A DNA stretch of 64,000 bases from Salinisphaera orenii subsp. halophila YIM 95161 (GTDB taxonomy: Bacteria > Pseudomonadota > Gammaproteobacteria > Nevskiales > Salinisphaeraceae), in assembly GCF_003732545.1 (NCBI RefSeq), contig NZ_AYKF01000002.1, forward strand, positions 36,291 through 100,290. The letters run 5' to 3'. This document shows positions 47,161 to 57,698 of this stretch, one piece after another. Numbering within the stretch: position 1 is the first letter of the stretch; each line of letters starts with the position of its first letter. The notes beneath the pieces were generated by a model, which was not told the origin of the DNA, ran no database searches, and was given only the letters and a program-made list of their open reading frames with translations. Position numbers and translations under genes: made by a program.

Positions 47161-48884
47161 ACCAGAACAAATTGCCCGCCCGCGACTACCACGCTCGCGT
47201 ATGCAACCCGGACGACGGCGTGGTGATCGCGATCACCATCATGCAGCCGGCGCTCGAGCCCGGCGAGGACGCGCCGCTGATCCTGCAGGGTCACGGTTTC
47301 GGCGGCGCGCGCCTGCAGAGCCGCAACGAACTGTCGATCTACGAGCAGCTCTCGGGCGGCATTCTGCCCTCGACCGAGGCCGCCCGGCGCGCGGCCGACG
47401 CGGGCTACTTCGTGATCAGCTTCGACCAGCGCGGCTTCGGCGAGTCCGGCGGCCGAGTCGAGGTCATGGACCCGACGATCGAGGGCGAGGACATCCGCGC
47501 CATTCTCGACTGGGCCGAGCACGATATGGCCCACCGCGAGCGCCTGGCGCGGCGCGACGGACAGATCATGGTCGGCGGGCTCGGGCTGTCCTACGGCGGC
47601 GGCTTCCAGCTCATCGGCGCCTGCGTGGATCCGCGCTTCACCGCGATCGTGCCGACCGCGGCCTGGCACGATCTCACCTACAGCCTGGCCCCGGACAATG
47701 TGGTCAAGACGGCCTGGGGCGCCGCGCTCGTGGCCCTCGGCGTGCCCACATCCGGCGTGCGCGTGGACCCGCGGCTCTACCGCGCCCTGATCGAGGCGCT
47801 CATGTCGCCGCTGACCGGCCGCGGCCTGTCGGCACCGATCAGCGACTGGCTGTACAACAGCAGCCCGGCGTCGCTCTACGACGGCACCGTCGCCCGCGAC
47901 GGCGAGCGCGTGAGCTCCGCCGAACGCACCACGCCCACGGTCGACGCACTGCTGGTGCAGGGCGTCGGCGACACGCTGTTCAATCTCAACGAGGCGGCCG
48001 CAAACGCCCAGGCGCTGACCGACGCCGGCAACGACGTCCACATGATCGCCATGCAGTACGGCCACAGCCTGCCGTTCCTGCAGGACATCGAGCGCATCGC
48101 TTATCAGACCGACGCGACGCTCGCCTGGCACGGCGAGACGGTCGAGACCGCGGCTCTGGAACTGGCCTATCTCGACTGGAAGCTCAAGGGCATCGCGCCC
48201 GACCCCGCCTTTCCGCGCTGCATGGTCGTGCTCGACGACGCCACGGCGCTGACTTTCGACACGCTGCCAACGCTGGCTTCCGGCCATACGACGGCCTTCG
48301 ACTTCGAGGGTGCGGCCGCGACCGGGGGCATCGACCTGCTGCTGGGCCTGCTTCGGCGCCAGAGTCTGGCGCATCTATGGTCGCTGGGCCGTGGGGCGGC
48401 AGCAAACACGACCCGTGCCATCGTTCAGCTGATCCGCGGCCGCGGGCAGGCCGACGGCCGCGACACCGGACTGCTCGCCCGTCTGGTCAACGCCCTGCCC
48501 TCGGATCATCTCGATGAGCTGGCCAGCGGCGGCACCTTCATCCCGCTGACCGACATCGACGAGGGCTGTGCGATCGCCGGGCTGCCGCACGCCGTCATCG
48601 ACATCGGCGGCAACGTGCGCGCGCCGATCGCCTTTCTGGGCATCGGCGTGCAGCGGCCCGGCGTGTCGGCGACGCTGCTGCTCAACAAGCAGGTGCGCCC
48701 GATCCGCGGCAGCGGCCTGCACGAGGTCGAGCTCAACGGCGTCGCCTTCCGGCTGCAGCCCGGCGATACCGTCGGCCTGCTGGTCTACGGCTATCATCCG
48801 CAGTATCTGTCGAGCTTCTCGCCCATCGGCGGTCATGTCGATGTCTCCGGTCGCATCGACCTGCCGATCGTCGACGTAGACTAG
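47157..48884 (+). CDS. Alpha/beta hydrolase, CocE/X-Pro peptidase S15-like
   Basis: 575 residues. Begins with an acyl-esterase-like LILQGHGFGGAR and FDQRGFGESGGRVEVMDPTIEGEDI, then the nucleophile elbow GLGLSYGGGFQLIGA near residue 145. The acid is probably in QGVGDTLFNLNEA and the His in MQYGHSLPF. The last ~200 residues form a beta-rich domain (GGTFIPLTDIDEG to the C-terminus), like the galactose-binding domain of CocE/XPD. Substrate unknown. Coupled to the thioesterase gene. Confidence 0.82.
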   Translation: MNQNKLPARDYHARVCNPDDGVVIAITIMQPALEPGEDAPLILQGHGFGGARLQSRNELSIYEQLSGGILPSTEAARRAADAGYFVISFDQRGFGESGGRVEVMDPTIEGEDIRAILDWAEHDMAHRERLARRDGQIMVGGLGLSYGGGFQLIGACVDPRFTAIVPTAAWHDLTYSLAPDNVVKTAWGAALVALGVPTSGVRVDPRLYRALIEALMSPLTGRGLSAPISDWLYNSSPASLYDGTVARDGERVSSAERTTPTVDALLVQGVGDTLFNLNEAAANAQALTDAGNDVHMIAMQYGHSLPFLQDIERIAYQTDATLAWHGETVETAALELAYLDWKLKGIAPDPAFPRCMVVLDDATALTFDTLPTLASGHTTAFDFEGAAATGGIDLLLGLLRRQSLAHLWSLGRGAAANTTRAIVQLIRGRGQADGRDTGLLARLVNALPSDHLDELASGGTFIPLTDIDEGCAIAGLPHAVIDIGGNVRAPIAFLGIGVQRPGVSATLLLNKQVRPIRGSGLHEVELNGVAFRLQPGDTVGLLVYGYHPQYLSSFSPIGGHVDVSGRIDLPIVDVD

Positions 48885-48941
48885 GGCCTGCCCCAACGTC
48901 CCGCACGGGCGGCAACGCCGCCCGTGTCCACGAGGAAGACT

Positions 48942-49721
48942 ATGACGCCGCTGGCCGCATTCGGCATCGGGCTCGCCATCGCGGCGGCCCTGCTGACCGT
49001 CGTCTGGATCATCCAGCTGTTCACCCGCAACGCCGGGCTCGTGGACGTGGTGTGGTCGGCCGCGGTGGGGTTGATCGCCGCGGCGTACGCGCTGCTGGGC
49101 GACGCCCCCGCCGCGGCACGCATCCTGCTGGCCGCGCTCGCGCTGACCTGGGCGCTGCGTCTGGCCGGTCACCTGGCGAAACGCATGCGCGGGGCGCCGG
49201 AGGATTCACGCTATGCGGCCGCACGACGGGCCTGGGGCGCGCGCGCCGACCTGTACATGCTCGGCTTCTTTCTGTTCCAGGCGCTGATCGCCGCCGTCCT
49301 GTCGATTCCGTTCCTGGTGGTGGCCTACATGCCCGAGGCCCCCTCGCTCGGGGTCGCGCTGGCGGCGATCGCGGTCTGGTTCGTGTCGGTCGTCGGCGAA
49401 GGCACGGCGGACACCCAGCTGCATCGGTTCAAGCAGCGCCCGGAAAACCGCGGCCGCGTCTGCGCCGAAGGGCTGTGGCGCTATTCGCGTCATCCCAACT
49501 ATTTCTTCGAATCCCTGCACTGGGTGACCTACGTCGTGCTGGCCATCGGCGCGCCCTACTGGTGGGCCACGCTCGCCAGCCCGCTGATCATGGCCGGGCT
49601 GTTGCTGAAGGTCTCCGGCATTCCCACCATCGAGAACAAGGCCGCGGCCGACAAGCGCGAGGGCCACGACGAGTACGTGCGCCGGACCAGCGCCTTCATC
49701 CCCTGGCCGCCGAAGTCATGA
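48942..49721 (+). CDS. DUF1295 / steroid 5-alpha-reductase-like membrane protein
   Basis: 259 residues with about seven hydrophobic segments. The family motif GLWRYSRHPNYFFESLHWVTYVVLAIG near residues 175-200, and the C-terminal RRTSAFIPWPPKS are diagnostic for DUF1295. These proteins resemble lipid or sterol reductases using NADPH. The ATG at 48942 is preferred over GTG at 48924 because AGGA lies just ahead. The stop overlaps the next gene by four bases. Confidence 0.9.
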   Translation: MTPLAAFGIGLAIAAALLTVVWIIQLFTRNAGLVDVVWSAAVGLIAAAYALLGDAPAAARILLAALALTWALRLAGHLAKRMRGAPEDSRYAAARRAWGARADLYMLGFFLFQALIAAVLSIPFLVVAYMPEAPSLGVALAAIAVWFVSVVGEGTADTQLHRFKQRPENRGRVCAEGLWRYSRHPNYFFESLHWVTYVVLAIGAPYWWATLASPLIMAGLLLKVSGIPTIENKAAADKREGHDEYVRRTSAFIPWPPKS

Positions 49722-50806
49722 CCCGGGAGAACGCCGCCTTGGAGAATCTGCCGATCGAACTCTGCGAACTGGGCTGGGTGCCCGACACGCTGGCCCGGGC
49801 CGGCATGCGGCGGCTGATCAACGCCCGCCTGACCAGCGCCGAGGCCCGCGATCCGGAACGCCGCAGCGAACACATGCGCACCTTCGTCGAGCGCGCCGCG
49901 ACCGGGCCCATCGCCCAGCACACCGACGACGCCAACGCCCAGCACTACGAGCTGCCGCCGGCGTTCTTCGCGCATGTGCTCGGCGGGCATCGCAAGTACA
50001 GCGGCTGTCTGTTCGAGGCCGGCATCGACAACCTGGACCAGGCCGAGCACGCCATGCTGGCGCTGACCGCCGAGCGTGCCCGGCTGCGCGACGGCCTGCG
50101 GATACTCGATCTGGGCTGCGGCTGGGGTTCACTGGCGCTGTGGGCGGCCGGACGCTATCCGCGCGCGAGCGTCCTCGCGGTCTCGAACTCCAACGCCCAG
50201 CGCGAATACATCGCGGCCACCGCGGCCGAGCGCGGCCTGGACAATCTCCGCGTCGAGAGCTGCGACATCAACCACTTCGATCCCGGCGAGGCGGTCTTCG
50301 ACCGCATCGTGTCGATCGAGATGTTCGAGCACATGCGCAACTATCGCGAGCTGTTCGGCCGCATCCGGCGCTGGCTGGCCGCCGACGGACGCCTGTTCGT
50401 GCACGTGTTCGCGCACAAGCTGCTGGCCTACCCGTTCCAGGACGCCGGCGCCTCCGACTGGATGGCCCGCCACTTCTTCACCGGCGGCATCATGCCCAGC
50501 GAGAATCTCTTCGCCCGCTTTCAGCGGGATCTGGTGCTGGCCGACCAGTGGTGGCTGTCGGGCAGCCACTACCGCGACACCGCCAACGCCTGGCTGGCGA
50601 ACATGGACGCCGCCCGCACGCCGATCATGGACCTGTTCCGCGACACCTACGGGGCCGACGCCGAGCGCTGGTTCCAGCGCTGGCGCATGTTCTTCATGGC
50701 GGTCGCGGAACTGTTCGGCAGCGACCGCGGCAACCAGTGGGGCATCGGCCATTACCTGTTCACGCCGCGCCCGCAGACACCACCGGTATCGGAGGAGGCC
50801 TCATGA
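49718..50806 (+). CDS. Cyclopropane-fatty-acid synthase-family methyltransferase
   Basis: 362 residues. SAM motif I LDLGCGWGSLALW near 130, preceded by DDANAQHYELPPAFFAHVLG and YSGCLFEAG; then IVSIEMFEHMRNYRELF and HFFTGGIMPSENLF, all CFA/mycolic methyltransferase features. It lacks the N-terminal domain of E. coli Cfa, so it may modify unsaturated lipid chains in a different way (cyclopropane, methyl-branch or furan-acid precursors). Coupled to both neighbours by ATGA overlaps. Confidence 0.88.
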   Translation: MTRENAALENLPIELCELGWVPDTLARAGMRRLINARLTSAEARDPERRSEHMRTFVERAATGPIAQHTDDANAQHYELPPAFFAHVLGGHRKYSGCLFEAGIDNLDQAEHAMLALTAERARLRDGLRILDLGCGWGSLALWAAGRYPRASVLAVSNSNAQREYIAATAAERGLDNLRVESCDINHFDPGEAVFDRIVSIEMFEHMRNYRELFGRIRRWLAADGRLFVHVFAHKLLAYPFQDAGASDWMARHFFTGGIMPSENLFARFQRDLVLADQWWLSGSHYRDTANAWLANMDAARTPIMDLFRDTYGADAERWFQRWRMFFMAVAELFGSDRGNQWGIGHYLFTPRPQTPPVSEEAS

Positions 50807-51594
50807 AACACGCCCTGCGCATCTCGACGCTCGCCGCCGCGCTGCTACTGCTGCCGCCGCTCGCCGCGGCCCAGTCGACGGACGGCGGCGAACGGCGCTG
50901 CTTCAACGGCTATGCCTACACGCTGGACGGCGGCGAATACCGCTACACCGAGCATCACGAACAGCAGCGCGCGGACGGCCACATCACAAGCTGGGACGTG
51001 ACCTACGTCGGCCGCGACGGCGAGACCATCGCGACCAAGACGATGGATTTCTCGGCCCACCCCACGGTGCCGACCTATCGCATGGAGATCCCGGCCGACG
51101 GCTACGTCGAGGGCATCCGTCGGGACGACGGCTGGACCATGTTCCGGCGCGAATCACGCGAGGCGGACGAACAGACCAAGGCGTTCACCATCGAGGAACC
51201 GATGGCCGCCGACTCCGGCTTCGATCCGCTGCTGCGCAACCAATTCGAGGCGTTGCAGGACGGCAACACCGTCGATTTCCGGTTCGCCGCGGCCGGACGC
51301 CAGGGCGTCATCGAGCTGCGCGCGCAAAAGATCGGCGAGACCACCTTCGAGGGCCGGCCGGCGGTGCAGTTCGAGGCCGAGCTCGACATGATGTTCATCA
51401 ACTTCTTCGTCGACTCGCTCAAGCTGACCTACGATCCCGAGACGAAACGGCTGCTGGAGTATCGCGGCATCGGCAACATGCACGACGCCAACGGCGAGGT
51501 CTATCCCGTGCGCGTGACCTACGCCCGCGACATGCCCGACGTGGCCCGCGAACACGGCGCCCCCGCGGCGGACTGCGGCGCGATCGACGGCTGA
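50803..51594 (+). CDS. Secreted protein of unknown function
   Basis: 263 residues. Clear signal peptide: MKHALRISTLAAALLLLPPLAAAQS, cleaved after AAA. The mature part is acidic and beta-rich, with one Cys near each end (RRCFNGYAY and ADCGAIDG). I do not recognise a family; the layout suggests a periplasmic binding or hydrolase-like protein. ATG overlaps the methyltransferase stop by four bases, so it probably works with the lipid-modifying pair upstream. Confidence 0.75.
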   Translation: MKHALRISTLAAALLLLPPLAAAQSTDGGERRCFNGYAYTLDGGEYRYTEHHEQQRADGHITSWDVTYVGRDGETIATKTMDFSAHPTVPTYRMEIPADGYVEGIRRDDGWTMFRRESREADEQTKAFTIEEPMAADSGFDPLLRNQFEALQDGNTVDFRFAAAGRQGVIELRAQKIGETTFEGRPAVQFEAELDMMFINFFVDSLKLTYDPETKRLLEYRGIGNMHDANGEVYPVRVTYARDMPDVAREHGAPAADCGAIDG

Positions 51595-52344
51595 AACGCG
51601 CGTCGCCGACGGCGCCGGCCGCCCCCGCCACGGCGGCCACGCCTCCGGCTCCAACGCGCTCTCCGAGCGGAATCGCGGGCTTCCGGATGGCAGCCGAGGC
51701 GCCACTGGACCGCCGCCTCGGCCCCATCGCGCCAGACCGGGCGACCGACGTTCGGGCAGCCGCCCGAGCAGCGCTCGTTGAGCCCGCACCTCCGGGCAGC
51801 GAATCGGGCGCGCTCCCCGCCAACCTGCTACCACCGCCGGCCGGGGGCGCCGTGCTCCAAGCACCATGGCTTGCATGGCCGCTCATGATGCGGCCGTCGC
51901 CCGTTTCGGGCAGCACCGCTACACGGGAGGAACCGGCATCGAACCGCCGCTTGCGATCAATGGCCCGACACGGGGGTCATTTCACGGGCGGCTGCGGTTG
52001 TCGTGGCCCCGCCGGCACAACCGCTATCTCCATACCGGCCCGCTGGAAACGCGCGGCGCGCCATTGGCGAGGCCTGTCGACATCGCCGGCGCAGTCGCGT
52101 TGAAGCGCCGGAGTCGCGATGCGCAACGAGGCAACGCGCAGCCTCGGATTCAAGAGGCGAGCCGGGGCCCGCCGCTCAGGCGCATATCGGACCCGCCCGA
52201 CGAGCCGCAGCGACGGGCTTCATCGAGCCGGCACGGCCGCGCGTTCCTGTCGCCGGGCGACGCGGCACCCCGGCGCCGCGTCTTGCCCCGAAGGCCGCCC
52301 GCGCGGCGTCCCCTGAAAATCGCTACGGGAAAGCGCTACGGGCG
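51595..52344. other. 750-base gene-free spacer
   Basis: GC-rich stretch between the convergent secreted-protein gene and purL. No U-tract terminator, no recognisable protein, no tRNA. Open frames in it are compositional (Arg/Ala/Pro). Confidence 0.5.
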
Positions 52345-55300
52345 CTAGCCCACGAAGCGCCGCGCGTTGGCGAAAAGCCGCGCCCAGGGGCTGGCCTCGC
52401 CCCAGCCCGCCGGCGCCCAGGACAGATTCACGCTGCGGGTGACGCGCTCGGGATGCGGCATGGTGATGAGCACGCGGCCGTCCGCGTTGCACAGTCCGGT
52501 CACGCCCGCCGGCGAGCCGTTGGGGTTGGCCGGATAGGCCGTGGTCGCTGTGCCCCGGTTGTCGACGTAGCGCATGCCGATCTGGGCATTCGCGCTCAGC
52601 CGGTCGAGATCGTCGTCGGCCCGGAACCGGGCCCGGCCCTCGCCGTGGGCGACCGCGATCGGCACCCGCGTGCCCGCCATGCCGTCCAGCAGCACGGCAC
52701 GCGAATCCGTGATCTCCACCGCGCTCGTGCGGGCCTCGAACTGGCGCGAGGCATTGGCCACGAACGCCGGCCAGTGGTCGGTGCCGGGAATGATCTCGGC
52801 CAGCGCAGCCAGCATCTGGCAGCCGTTGCACACGCCGAGCGCGAAGGTCGTCTCGCGTTCGAAGAACGCCGCGAACGCCGCGCGGGCGTCGGCGTTGAAC
52901 AGGATCGACCGGGCCCAGCCCTGGCCGGCGCCGAGCACGTCGCCGTAGGAAAAGCCGCCACAGGCGGCCAGACCCTGCACATCGGCCAGATCGCGCCCGG
53001 CCGCGATCTCGCTCATGTGCACGTCGACCGCATCGAAGCCCGCGCGGGAGAAGGCGAACGCCATCTCGTTGTGGCCGTTGACCCCCTGTTCGCGCAGGAT
53101 CGCGACCCGCGGGCGGGTGGTGTTCACGAACGGGGCGGCCACGTCGTTGTCGGGATCGAACGAGACCTCGGACGGCAGGCCGGGGTCGTCCTCGTCGCGC
53201 AGACGGGCGTATTCGGCGTCGGCGCAGTCGGGATCGTCGCGCAGCGCCGCCATGGCGTGGCTGGTCGCCGCCCAGAGGCATTCCATTTCTGTACGCGTGT
53301 TCCGGTAGATCTCAGCGCCGGCGTGGCGGACCACGAGCTCGGCGCGGGCGGTCGCGGTACCGATCGCATGGGCGGCCACGCCCGCGGCGCGGAATTCACC
53401 GACCACCACGGTGGCGTCGTCGGCGCCCACCTGGATCAGGGCCCCCGCCTCCTCGGCGAACAGCGCGGCGTGCGGATCGGCATCCAGATCGTCCAGCGCG
53501 ATGTCGGCCCCGACCCGGCCGGCAAACATCATTTCGGCGACACAGGCCAGCAGTCCGCCGTCGCTGCGATCGTGATAGGCCTTGATGCGGTTCTCGCCGG
53601 CGAGACGCTGCACGACCTCGAAGAACTGGCGCAGCTGCTTCGGCGAATCGAGATCCGGCGGCGTGTCGCCGAGCGCGCCGAAAGCCTGGGCGAAGGCGGA
53701 GCCGCCGAGGCGGTTGCGGCCGTTGCCGAGATCGACCAGCACGAGCGCGGTGGCGCCCTCGCCCGGCGCCAGGAGCTGCGGCGTGAGCGTGGCCCGCGCG
53801 TCGGTGACCGGCGCGAAGGCGGAGACAATCAGCGACAGCGGCGCGCTCATGCGCTGCTCGCCGCCGTCGTCGTCCTGCCAGACGCTGCGCATCGACAGCG
53901 AATCCTTGCCGACCGGGATCGCCAGACCGAGCTCGCTGCAGAGCTGCTCGCCCACCGCCTGCACGGTGTCGTAGAGGCGCGCGTCCTCGCCCGGCTCGCC
54001 GCAGGCGGCCATCCAGTTGGCGGACAGGCGAATGTCGCCGAGCCCCGCGATGCGGGCGGCGGCGATGTTGGTCACCGCCTCGGCCACCGCCATGCGCCCG
54101 GAGGCCGGCGCATCCAGCAGCGCCAGGGGCGCGCGCTCGCCCATCGCCATGGCCTCGCCGGTGGTGTGAATGAAGTCCGTGGTGGTCACGGCGACATCGG
54201 CTACCGGGACCTGCCACGGCCCGACCATCTGGTCACGGGCGGTCATGCCCCCAACGCTGCGATCGCCGATGGTGATCAGGAACGACTTGCTGGCCACGCT
54301 CGGCACGCGCAGCACCCGCGAGACGGCCTCGGCGATGTCGACGCCCGCGTGGTTCCAGGCCGGCGCCGCCGTGCGCGCACGGGCCACGTCGCGCTGCATC
54401 TTCGGTGTCCGCCCGAGCAGTACGGCCATGGGCATGTCCACCGGGCGCTCGGCGTCGGCGGTCTCGGCCTCGGCGTCCTCGACGATCAGCTGCGGCTCGG
54501 CGGTGGCCGTGCCGACCACGGCGAAGGGGCAGCGCTCGCGGGCGGCCAGCGCCTCGAAACCGGCGAGCCGGTCGGCAGCGATCGCCAGCACGTAGCGCTC
54601 CTGCGACTCGTTGCACCAGATCTCCATCGGCGACAGGCTGACGTCGGCGGCGTCGATGTCGCGCAGGCGGATGCGGCCCCCGCGGTCGTCGGCATCGATG
54701 ATCTCCGGCAGGGCATTCGACAGCCCGCCCGCGCCGACGTCGTGGATCGAGGCGATGGGATTGTCCTCGCCCCGGGCGATGCAGCCCTCGACGACCTCCT
54801 GGCAGCGCCGCTGCATTTCCGGGTTGGCGCGCTGGACCGAGGCGAAATCGAGTTCGGTCGAGGCCGCGCCGCTGGCCATCGAGGAGGCCGCCCCGCCGCC
54901 GAGACCGATGAGCATGGCCGGGCCGCCGAGCACCACCAGGGCCGCGTCCACCGGCACCGACTGCTTCTCGACGTCCGTCGCGCGCACGTTGCCCATGCCG
55001 CCGGCGATCATGATCGGCTTGTGATAGCCGCGCAGGCCGGTCGTCTCGGCGCGATACTGATAGCTGCGGAAATAACCCGCCAGATTCGGCCGTCCGAACT
55101 CGTTGTTGTAGCGCGCCGCGCCGATCGGCCCTTCGAGCATGATCTCGAGCGGCGTGGCGATGCGGGCCGGGCGGCCGTCGTCGACCTCCCAGGGCTGGAG
55201 ATCGTCGGGCAGCCGCAGATCGGAGACGGAGAAGCCGCAGAGTCCGGCCTTGGGCCGGCCGCCGCGGCCGGTGGCGGCCTCGTCGCGGATCTCGCCGCCG

Positions 55301-56220
55301 GCGCCGGTGGCCGCGCCCGGATTCGGCGCGATCGCGGTCGGATGGTTGTGGGTCTCGACCTTCATCAGCAGGTGCACCGGCTCCTCGACCCGGCGGTACA
55401 CGCGCTCGCCGTCGACCAGCTGGCGCGTGGCCGTCGGCCCGGCGATCACCGCCGCGTTGTCGCGATAGGCCGAGAGCACGCCGTCCGGGGCCGCGCGGTG
55501 CGAGTCGCGGATCATGTCGAACAGCGATTTCGCCCGTGCCTCGCCGTCGATGACGAACGCGGCGTTGAAGATCTTGTGCCGGCAGTGCTCGGAGTTGATC
55601 TGGCCGAACATCATCAGTTCGACGTCGGTCGGATCGCGCCCCAGCGCCTGATACTGCGCGGCCAGATAGGCGATCTCGTCGTCCGCCAGCGCCAGACCCC
55701 AGTCGCGGTTGGCGGCGGCCAGCGCGGCCTCGCCCTCGGCGGCCAGCGGCACGCGGCGCAGGCCGCGGCGGGCCAGCGTCTCGAACAGCCGCGGCAGACG
55801 CTCGGCGTCGGGCAGCAGCGACTGGGTCATGGGGTCGTGGAGTACGCCGCTGGCGACCAGCGCCTCGAAATCCGGCGCGCTGCCGAAGGCGAAGACCACG
55901 CCGCGCTCGAGTCGACGCAGCGACGTCAGGCCGCTGTTGTGGGCGATGTCCTCGGCCTTGGTCGACCACGGCGAGACCGTGCCCAGCCGCGGTACGGCGA
56001 TCACGCCGGCAGGCACCGGCTCGTCGGCGTCGGCGCCCAGCAGCGCGTGCAGGCGCTGTCGCTGTTCGGCCGACGGCGCCCGCTCGAAGGCCGCCACGAA
56101 GACTTCGCGCGCGACCAGGCTGGCGACATCGATGCCGGCCCGGCCGAGCCCGCCGCGCAGGCGCTCGAGCTCGAACTCGGCCAGTGCGGGACCGCCGGCG
56201 ATCACCTCGACCGCGGCCAT
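52345..56220 (-). CDS. purL: Phosphoribosylformylglycinamidine synthase (FGAM synthase)
   Basis: Large single-chain proteobacterial form, 1291 residues; fourth step of purine synthesis. N-terminal PurS-like region, two AIRS-type ATP domains ([37 protein letters not shown]), and a C-terminal glutaminase with the nucleophile Cys in [13 protein letters not shown] and the His/Glu in MPHPERV. The ATG at 56220 ([21 protein letters not shown]) matches the family N-terminus; upstream extension is unlikely. Separated by about 10 bases from the MBL-fold gene. Confidence 0.96.
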   Translation of the reverse strand: MAAVEVIAGGPALAEFELERLRGGLGRAGIDVASLVAREVFVAAFERAPSAEQRQRLHALLGADADEPVPAGVIAVPRLGTVSPWSTKAEDIAHNSGLTSLRRLERGVVFAFGSAPDFEALVASGVLHDPMTQSLLPDAERLPRLFETLARRGLRRVPLAAEGEAALAAANRDWGLALADDEIAYLAAQYQALGRDPTDVELMMFGQINSEHCRHKIFNAAFVIDGEARAKSLFDMIRDSHRAAPDGVLSAYRDNAAVIAGPTATRQLVDGERVYRRVEEPVHLLMKVETHNHPTAIAPNPGAATGAGGEIRDEAATGRGGRPKAGLCGFSVSDLRLPDDLQPWEVDDGRPARIATPLEIMLEGPIGAARYNNEFGRPNLAGYFRSYQYRAETTGLRGYHKPIMIAGGMGNVRATDVEKQSVPVDAALVVLGGPAMLIGLGGGAASSMASGAASTELDFASVQRANPEMQRRCQEVVEGCIARGEDNPIASIHDVGAGGLSNALPEIIDADDRGGRIRLRDIDAADVSLSPMEIWCNESQERYVLAIAADRLAGFEALAARERCPFAVVGTATAEPQLIVEDAEAETADAERPVDMPMAVLLGRTPKMQRDVARARTAAPAWNHAGVDIAEAVSRVLRVPSVASKSFLITIGDRSVGGMTARDQMVGPWQVPVADVAVTTTDFIHTTGEAMAMGERAPLALLDAPASGRMAVAEAVTNIAAARIAGLGDIRLSANWMAACGEPGEDARLYDTVQAVGEQLCSELGLAIPVGKDSLSMRSVWQDDDGGEQRMSAPLSLIVSAFAPVTDARATLTPQLLAPGEGATALVLVDLGNGRNRLGGSAFAQAFGALGDTPPDLDSPKQLRQFFEVVQRLAGENRIKAYHDRSDGGLLACVAEMMFAGRVGADIALDDLDADPHAALFAEEAGALIQVGADDATVVVGEFRAAGVAAHAIGTATARAELVVRHAGAEIYRNTRTEMECLWAATSHAMAALRDDPDCADAEYARLRDEDDPGLPSEVSFDPDNDVAAPFVNTTRPRVAILREQGVNGHNEMAFAFSRAGFDAVDVHMSEIAAGRDLADVQGLAACGGFSYGDVLGAGQGWARSILFNADARAAFAAFFERETTFALGVCNGCQMLAALAEIIPGTDHWPAFVANASRQFEARTSAVEITDSRAVLLDGMAGTRVPIAVAHGEGRARFRADDDLDRLSANAQIGMRYVDNRGTATTAYPANPNGSPAGVTGLCNADGRVLITMPHPERVTRSVNLSWAPAGWGEASPWARLFANARRFVG

Positions 56221-56231
56221 GGACGAATCGT

Positions 56232-56999
56232 TCAGCGGTTGACCAGAGTTCGCCACGACAGACCCTCGCTTTGGTTGGCGACATGCACCCAGTCGGCCGT
56301 GCACGACAGCGCTCCGGCGAGCGCCGCCTGGGCCAGTTCCGGGCGGTTGTTGGATTCACTGATATGGGCGACGACCAGCTGCTGCAGCGCGCTGGCGTCG
56401 ATGCCGGCGAGCAGCTCGGCGGCCTGGGCGTTGCTCAGATGCCCCAGCCGGCCGGCGACCCGCGCCTTGAGATACGCCGGATACGGCCCCGCGGCCAGCA
56501 GCTGCGGTTCATGGTTGCATTCGAGCACGAGCCCGTCGCAGCCGTCGATCATCTCGCGCACATGCGGGGTCGCGTGGCCGATGTCGGCGAGCACGCCCAG
56601 CCGCTTGTCGCCGTTGCCCACCACCAGCTGGGCCGGCTCGCGCGCGTCGTGCGGCACCGGATAGGGAAACAGCTCGATGTCGCCGATGGCGAACGGCTCG
56701 TGCGGCGAGTACAGCTCGATCGCGGCGAGCTCGCTCGCGCGGCGGGCGGCGAGCGTGCCGGGCGTGAGCCACACGGGCACGCCGTGGGCGCGGGAGAAAC
56801 GCGATACGCCGCGCCAGTGGTCGTCGTGCTCGTGGGTGATGACCACCGCATCGATGTCCGCGGGCACCAGATCGAGTCGGGCGAGCCGCCGCACGATCTC
56901 GCGGGCCGAGAAGCCGCAGTCGATGAGCACGCGGGTGCCGGCGTATTCGACCACCAGCGCGTTGCCCTTGCTGCCGCTGCCCAGCAGCGCGAACCGCAT
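56232..56999 (-). CDS. MBL-fold metallo-hydrolase (YycJ/VicX-like)
   Basis: 255 residues. [31 protein letters not shown] start, then the metal motif [14 protein letters not shown] and further His in NHEPQL and [12 protein letters not shown]. These fit the YycJ/VicX branch of MBL exonuclease-like enzymes. The start at 56999 (ATG) follows the family consensus; a GTG at 57020 that overlaps the preceding stop (GTGA) is an alternative, adding seven residues. Located between purL and DUF1820. Confidence 0.9.
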   Translation of the reverse strand: MRFALLGSGSKGNALVVEYAGTRVLIDCGFSAREIVRRLARLDLVPADIDAVVITHEHDDHWRGVSRFSRAHGVPVWLTPGTLAARRASELAAIELYSPHEPFAIGDIELFPYPVPHDAREPAQLVVGNGDKRLGVLADIGHATPHVREMIDGCDGLVLECNHEPQLLAAGPYPAYLKARVAGRLGHLSNAQAAELLAGIDASALQQLVVAHISESNNRPELAQAALAGALSCTADWVHVANQSEGLSWRTLVNR

Positions 57000-57016
57000 G
57001 GCCCCTGCGCCGTCGT

Positions 57017-57385
57017 TCACGAAGAACCGCTGCCGCCCCCGTGGCCGCCGGACGGCCCCTGGCGCGTGTAGAGCGGAAACGGACGCACCTTGCTGTCACC
57101 GTCGGCCGGCGTGACCTTCGCGGTGCCCCGACGGGTGACCTCGTCGATGCGGATGATCGAGTGCATGGGCACGTAGGAGCGCTGCACGTCCGCGAACTCG
57201 CTGGCGAGCTTCTCCTCGGCCGGATCGATCACCACCGAGGCGCGTTCGCCGAAGACCAGTTCCTCGATCTCGACGAAGCCGAACAGCGCGCCCTGCGCGA
57301 CCGAGCGGGCGTAGACCTCGTAGACCTGACCCTGGTTGAAGAAGGCCACGCGATAGAGGCGTTGCGACGAACGGTCAGTGGCCAT
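57017..57385 (-). CDS. DUF1820 family protein
   Basis: 122 residues, cytoplasmic, no signal or membrane segment. Conserved core LYRVAFFNQGQVYEVYARSV, LFGFVEIEELVFG, and VQRSYVPMHSIIRIDEVTRRGTAK, characteristic of DUF1820, a small gammaproteobacterial family of unknown role. The C-terminus is Gly/Ser-rich (GPSGGHGGGSGSS). Lies about 30 bases downstream of the tRNA-Ser gene, same strand. Confidence 0.9.
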   Translation of the reverse strand: MATDRSSQRLYRVAFFNQGQVYEVYARSVAQGALFGFVEIEELVFGERASVVIDPAEEKLASEFADVQRSYVPMHSIIRIDEVTRRGTAKVTPADGDSKVRPFPLYTRQGPSGGHGGGSGSS

Positions 57386-57415
57386 GGCTGCAGATCGCGG
57401 GCGGTGGCGGGAGAA

Positions 57416-57506
57416 TGGCGGAGAGGGTGGGATTCGAACCCACGTGGGGCGTCAGCCCCCAACCGATTTCGAGTCGGTGCCGTTATGACCGCTTCGGTAC
57501 CTCTCC
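57416..57506 (-). tRNA. tRNA-Ser(CGA)
   Basis: Class II tRNA on the minus strand, 91 bases including the encoded CCA. Acceptor GGAGAGG pairs with CCTCTCC followed by G and CCA (57416-57418). Anticodon loop CTCGAAA gives anticodon CGA (complement of 57469-57471), reading UCG. The long variable arm (GGGGGCTGACGCCCC) and the T-loop GGTTCGAATCC are present. Confidence 0.97.
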
Positions 57507-57698
57507 TGTAACTTGCGCGTTCAGCCGCGAGCCATCGTGGCTGCGCCAGTCTGTCTGTCAGCGGCTGGCGAAGTCGCGTATCTTAAAGGATTCGGTGCAC
57601 TTTCCCAACACTCGCGTGCAAAAGGTCTGATGCGATGAGCGAAGACGTTTCCGTATCCCGCGCCGGCCGGCGCGGTTGAGTCGGCGTCAACCGCCTGC

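Noticed and set aside
52003..56664. A 1553-residue open frame on the plus strand opposite purL
   Set aside because: It is the antisense shadow of purL in high-GC DNA: the translation is Arg/Ala/Gly-rich with no family motif, while purL on the minus strand is unmistakable.
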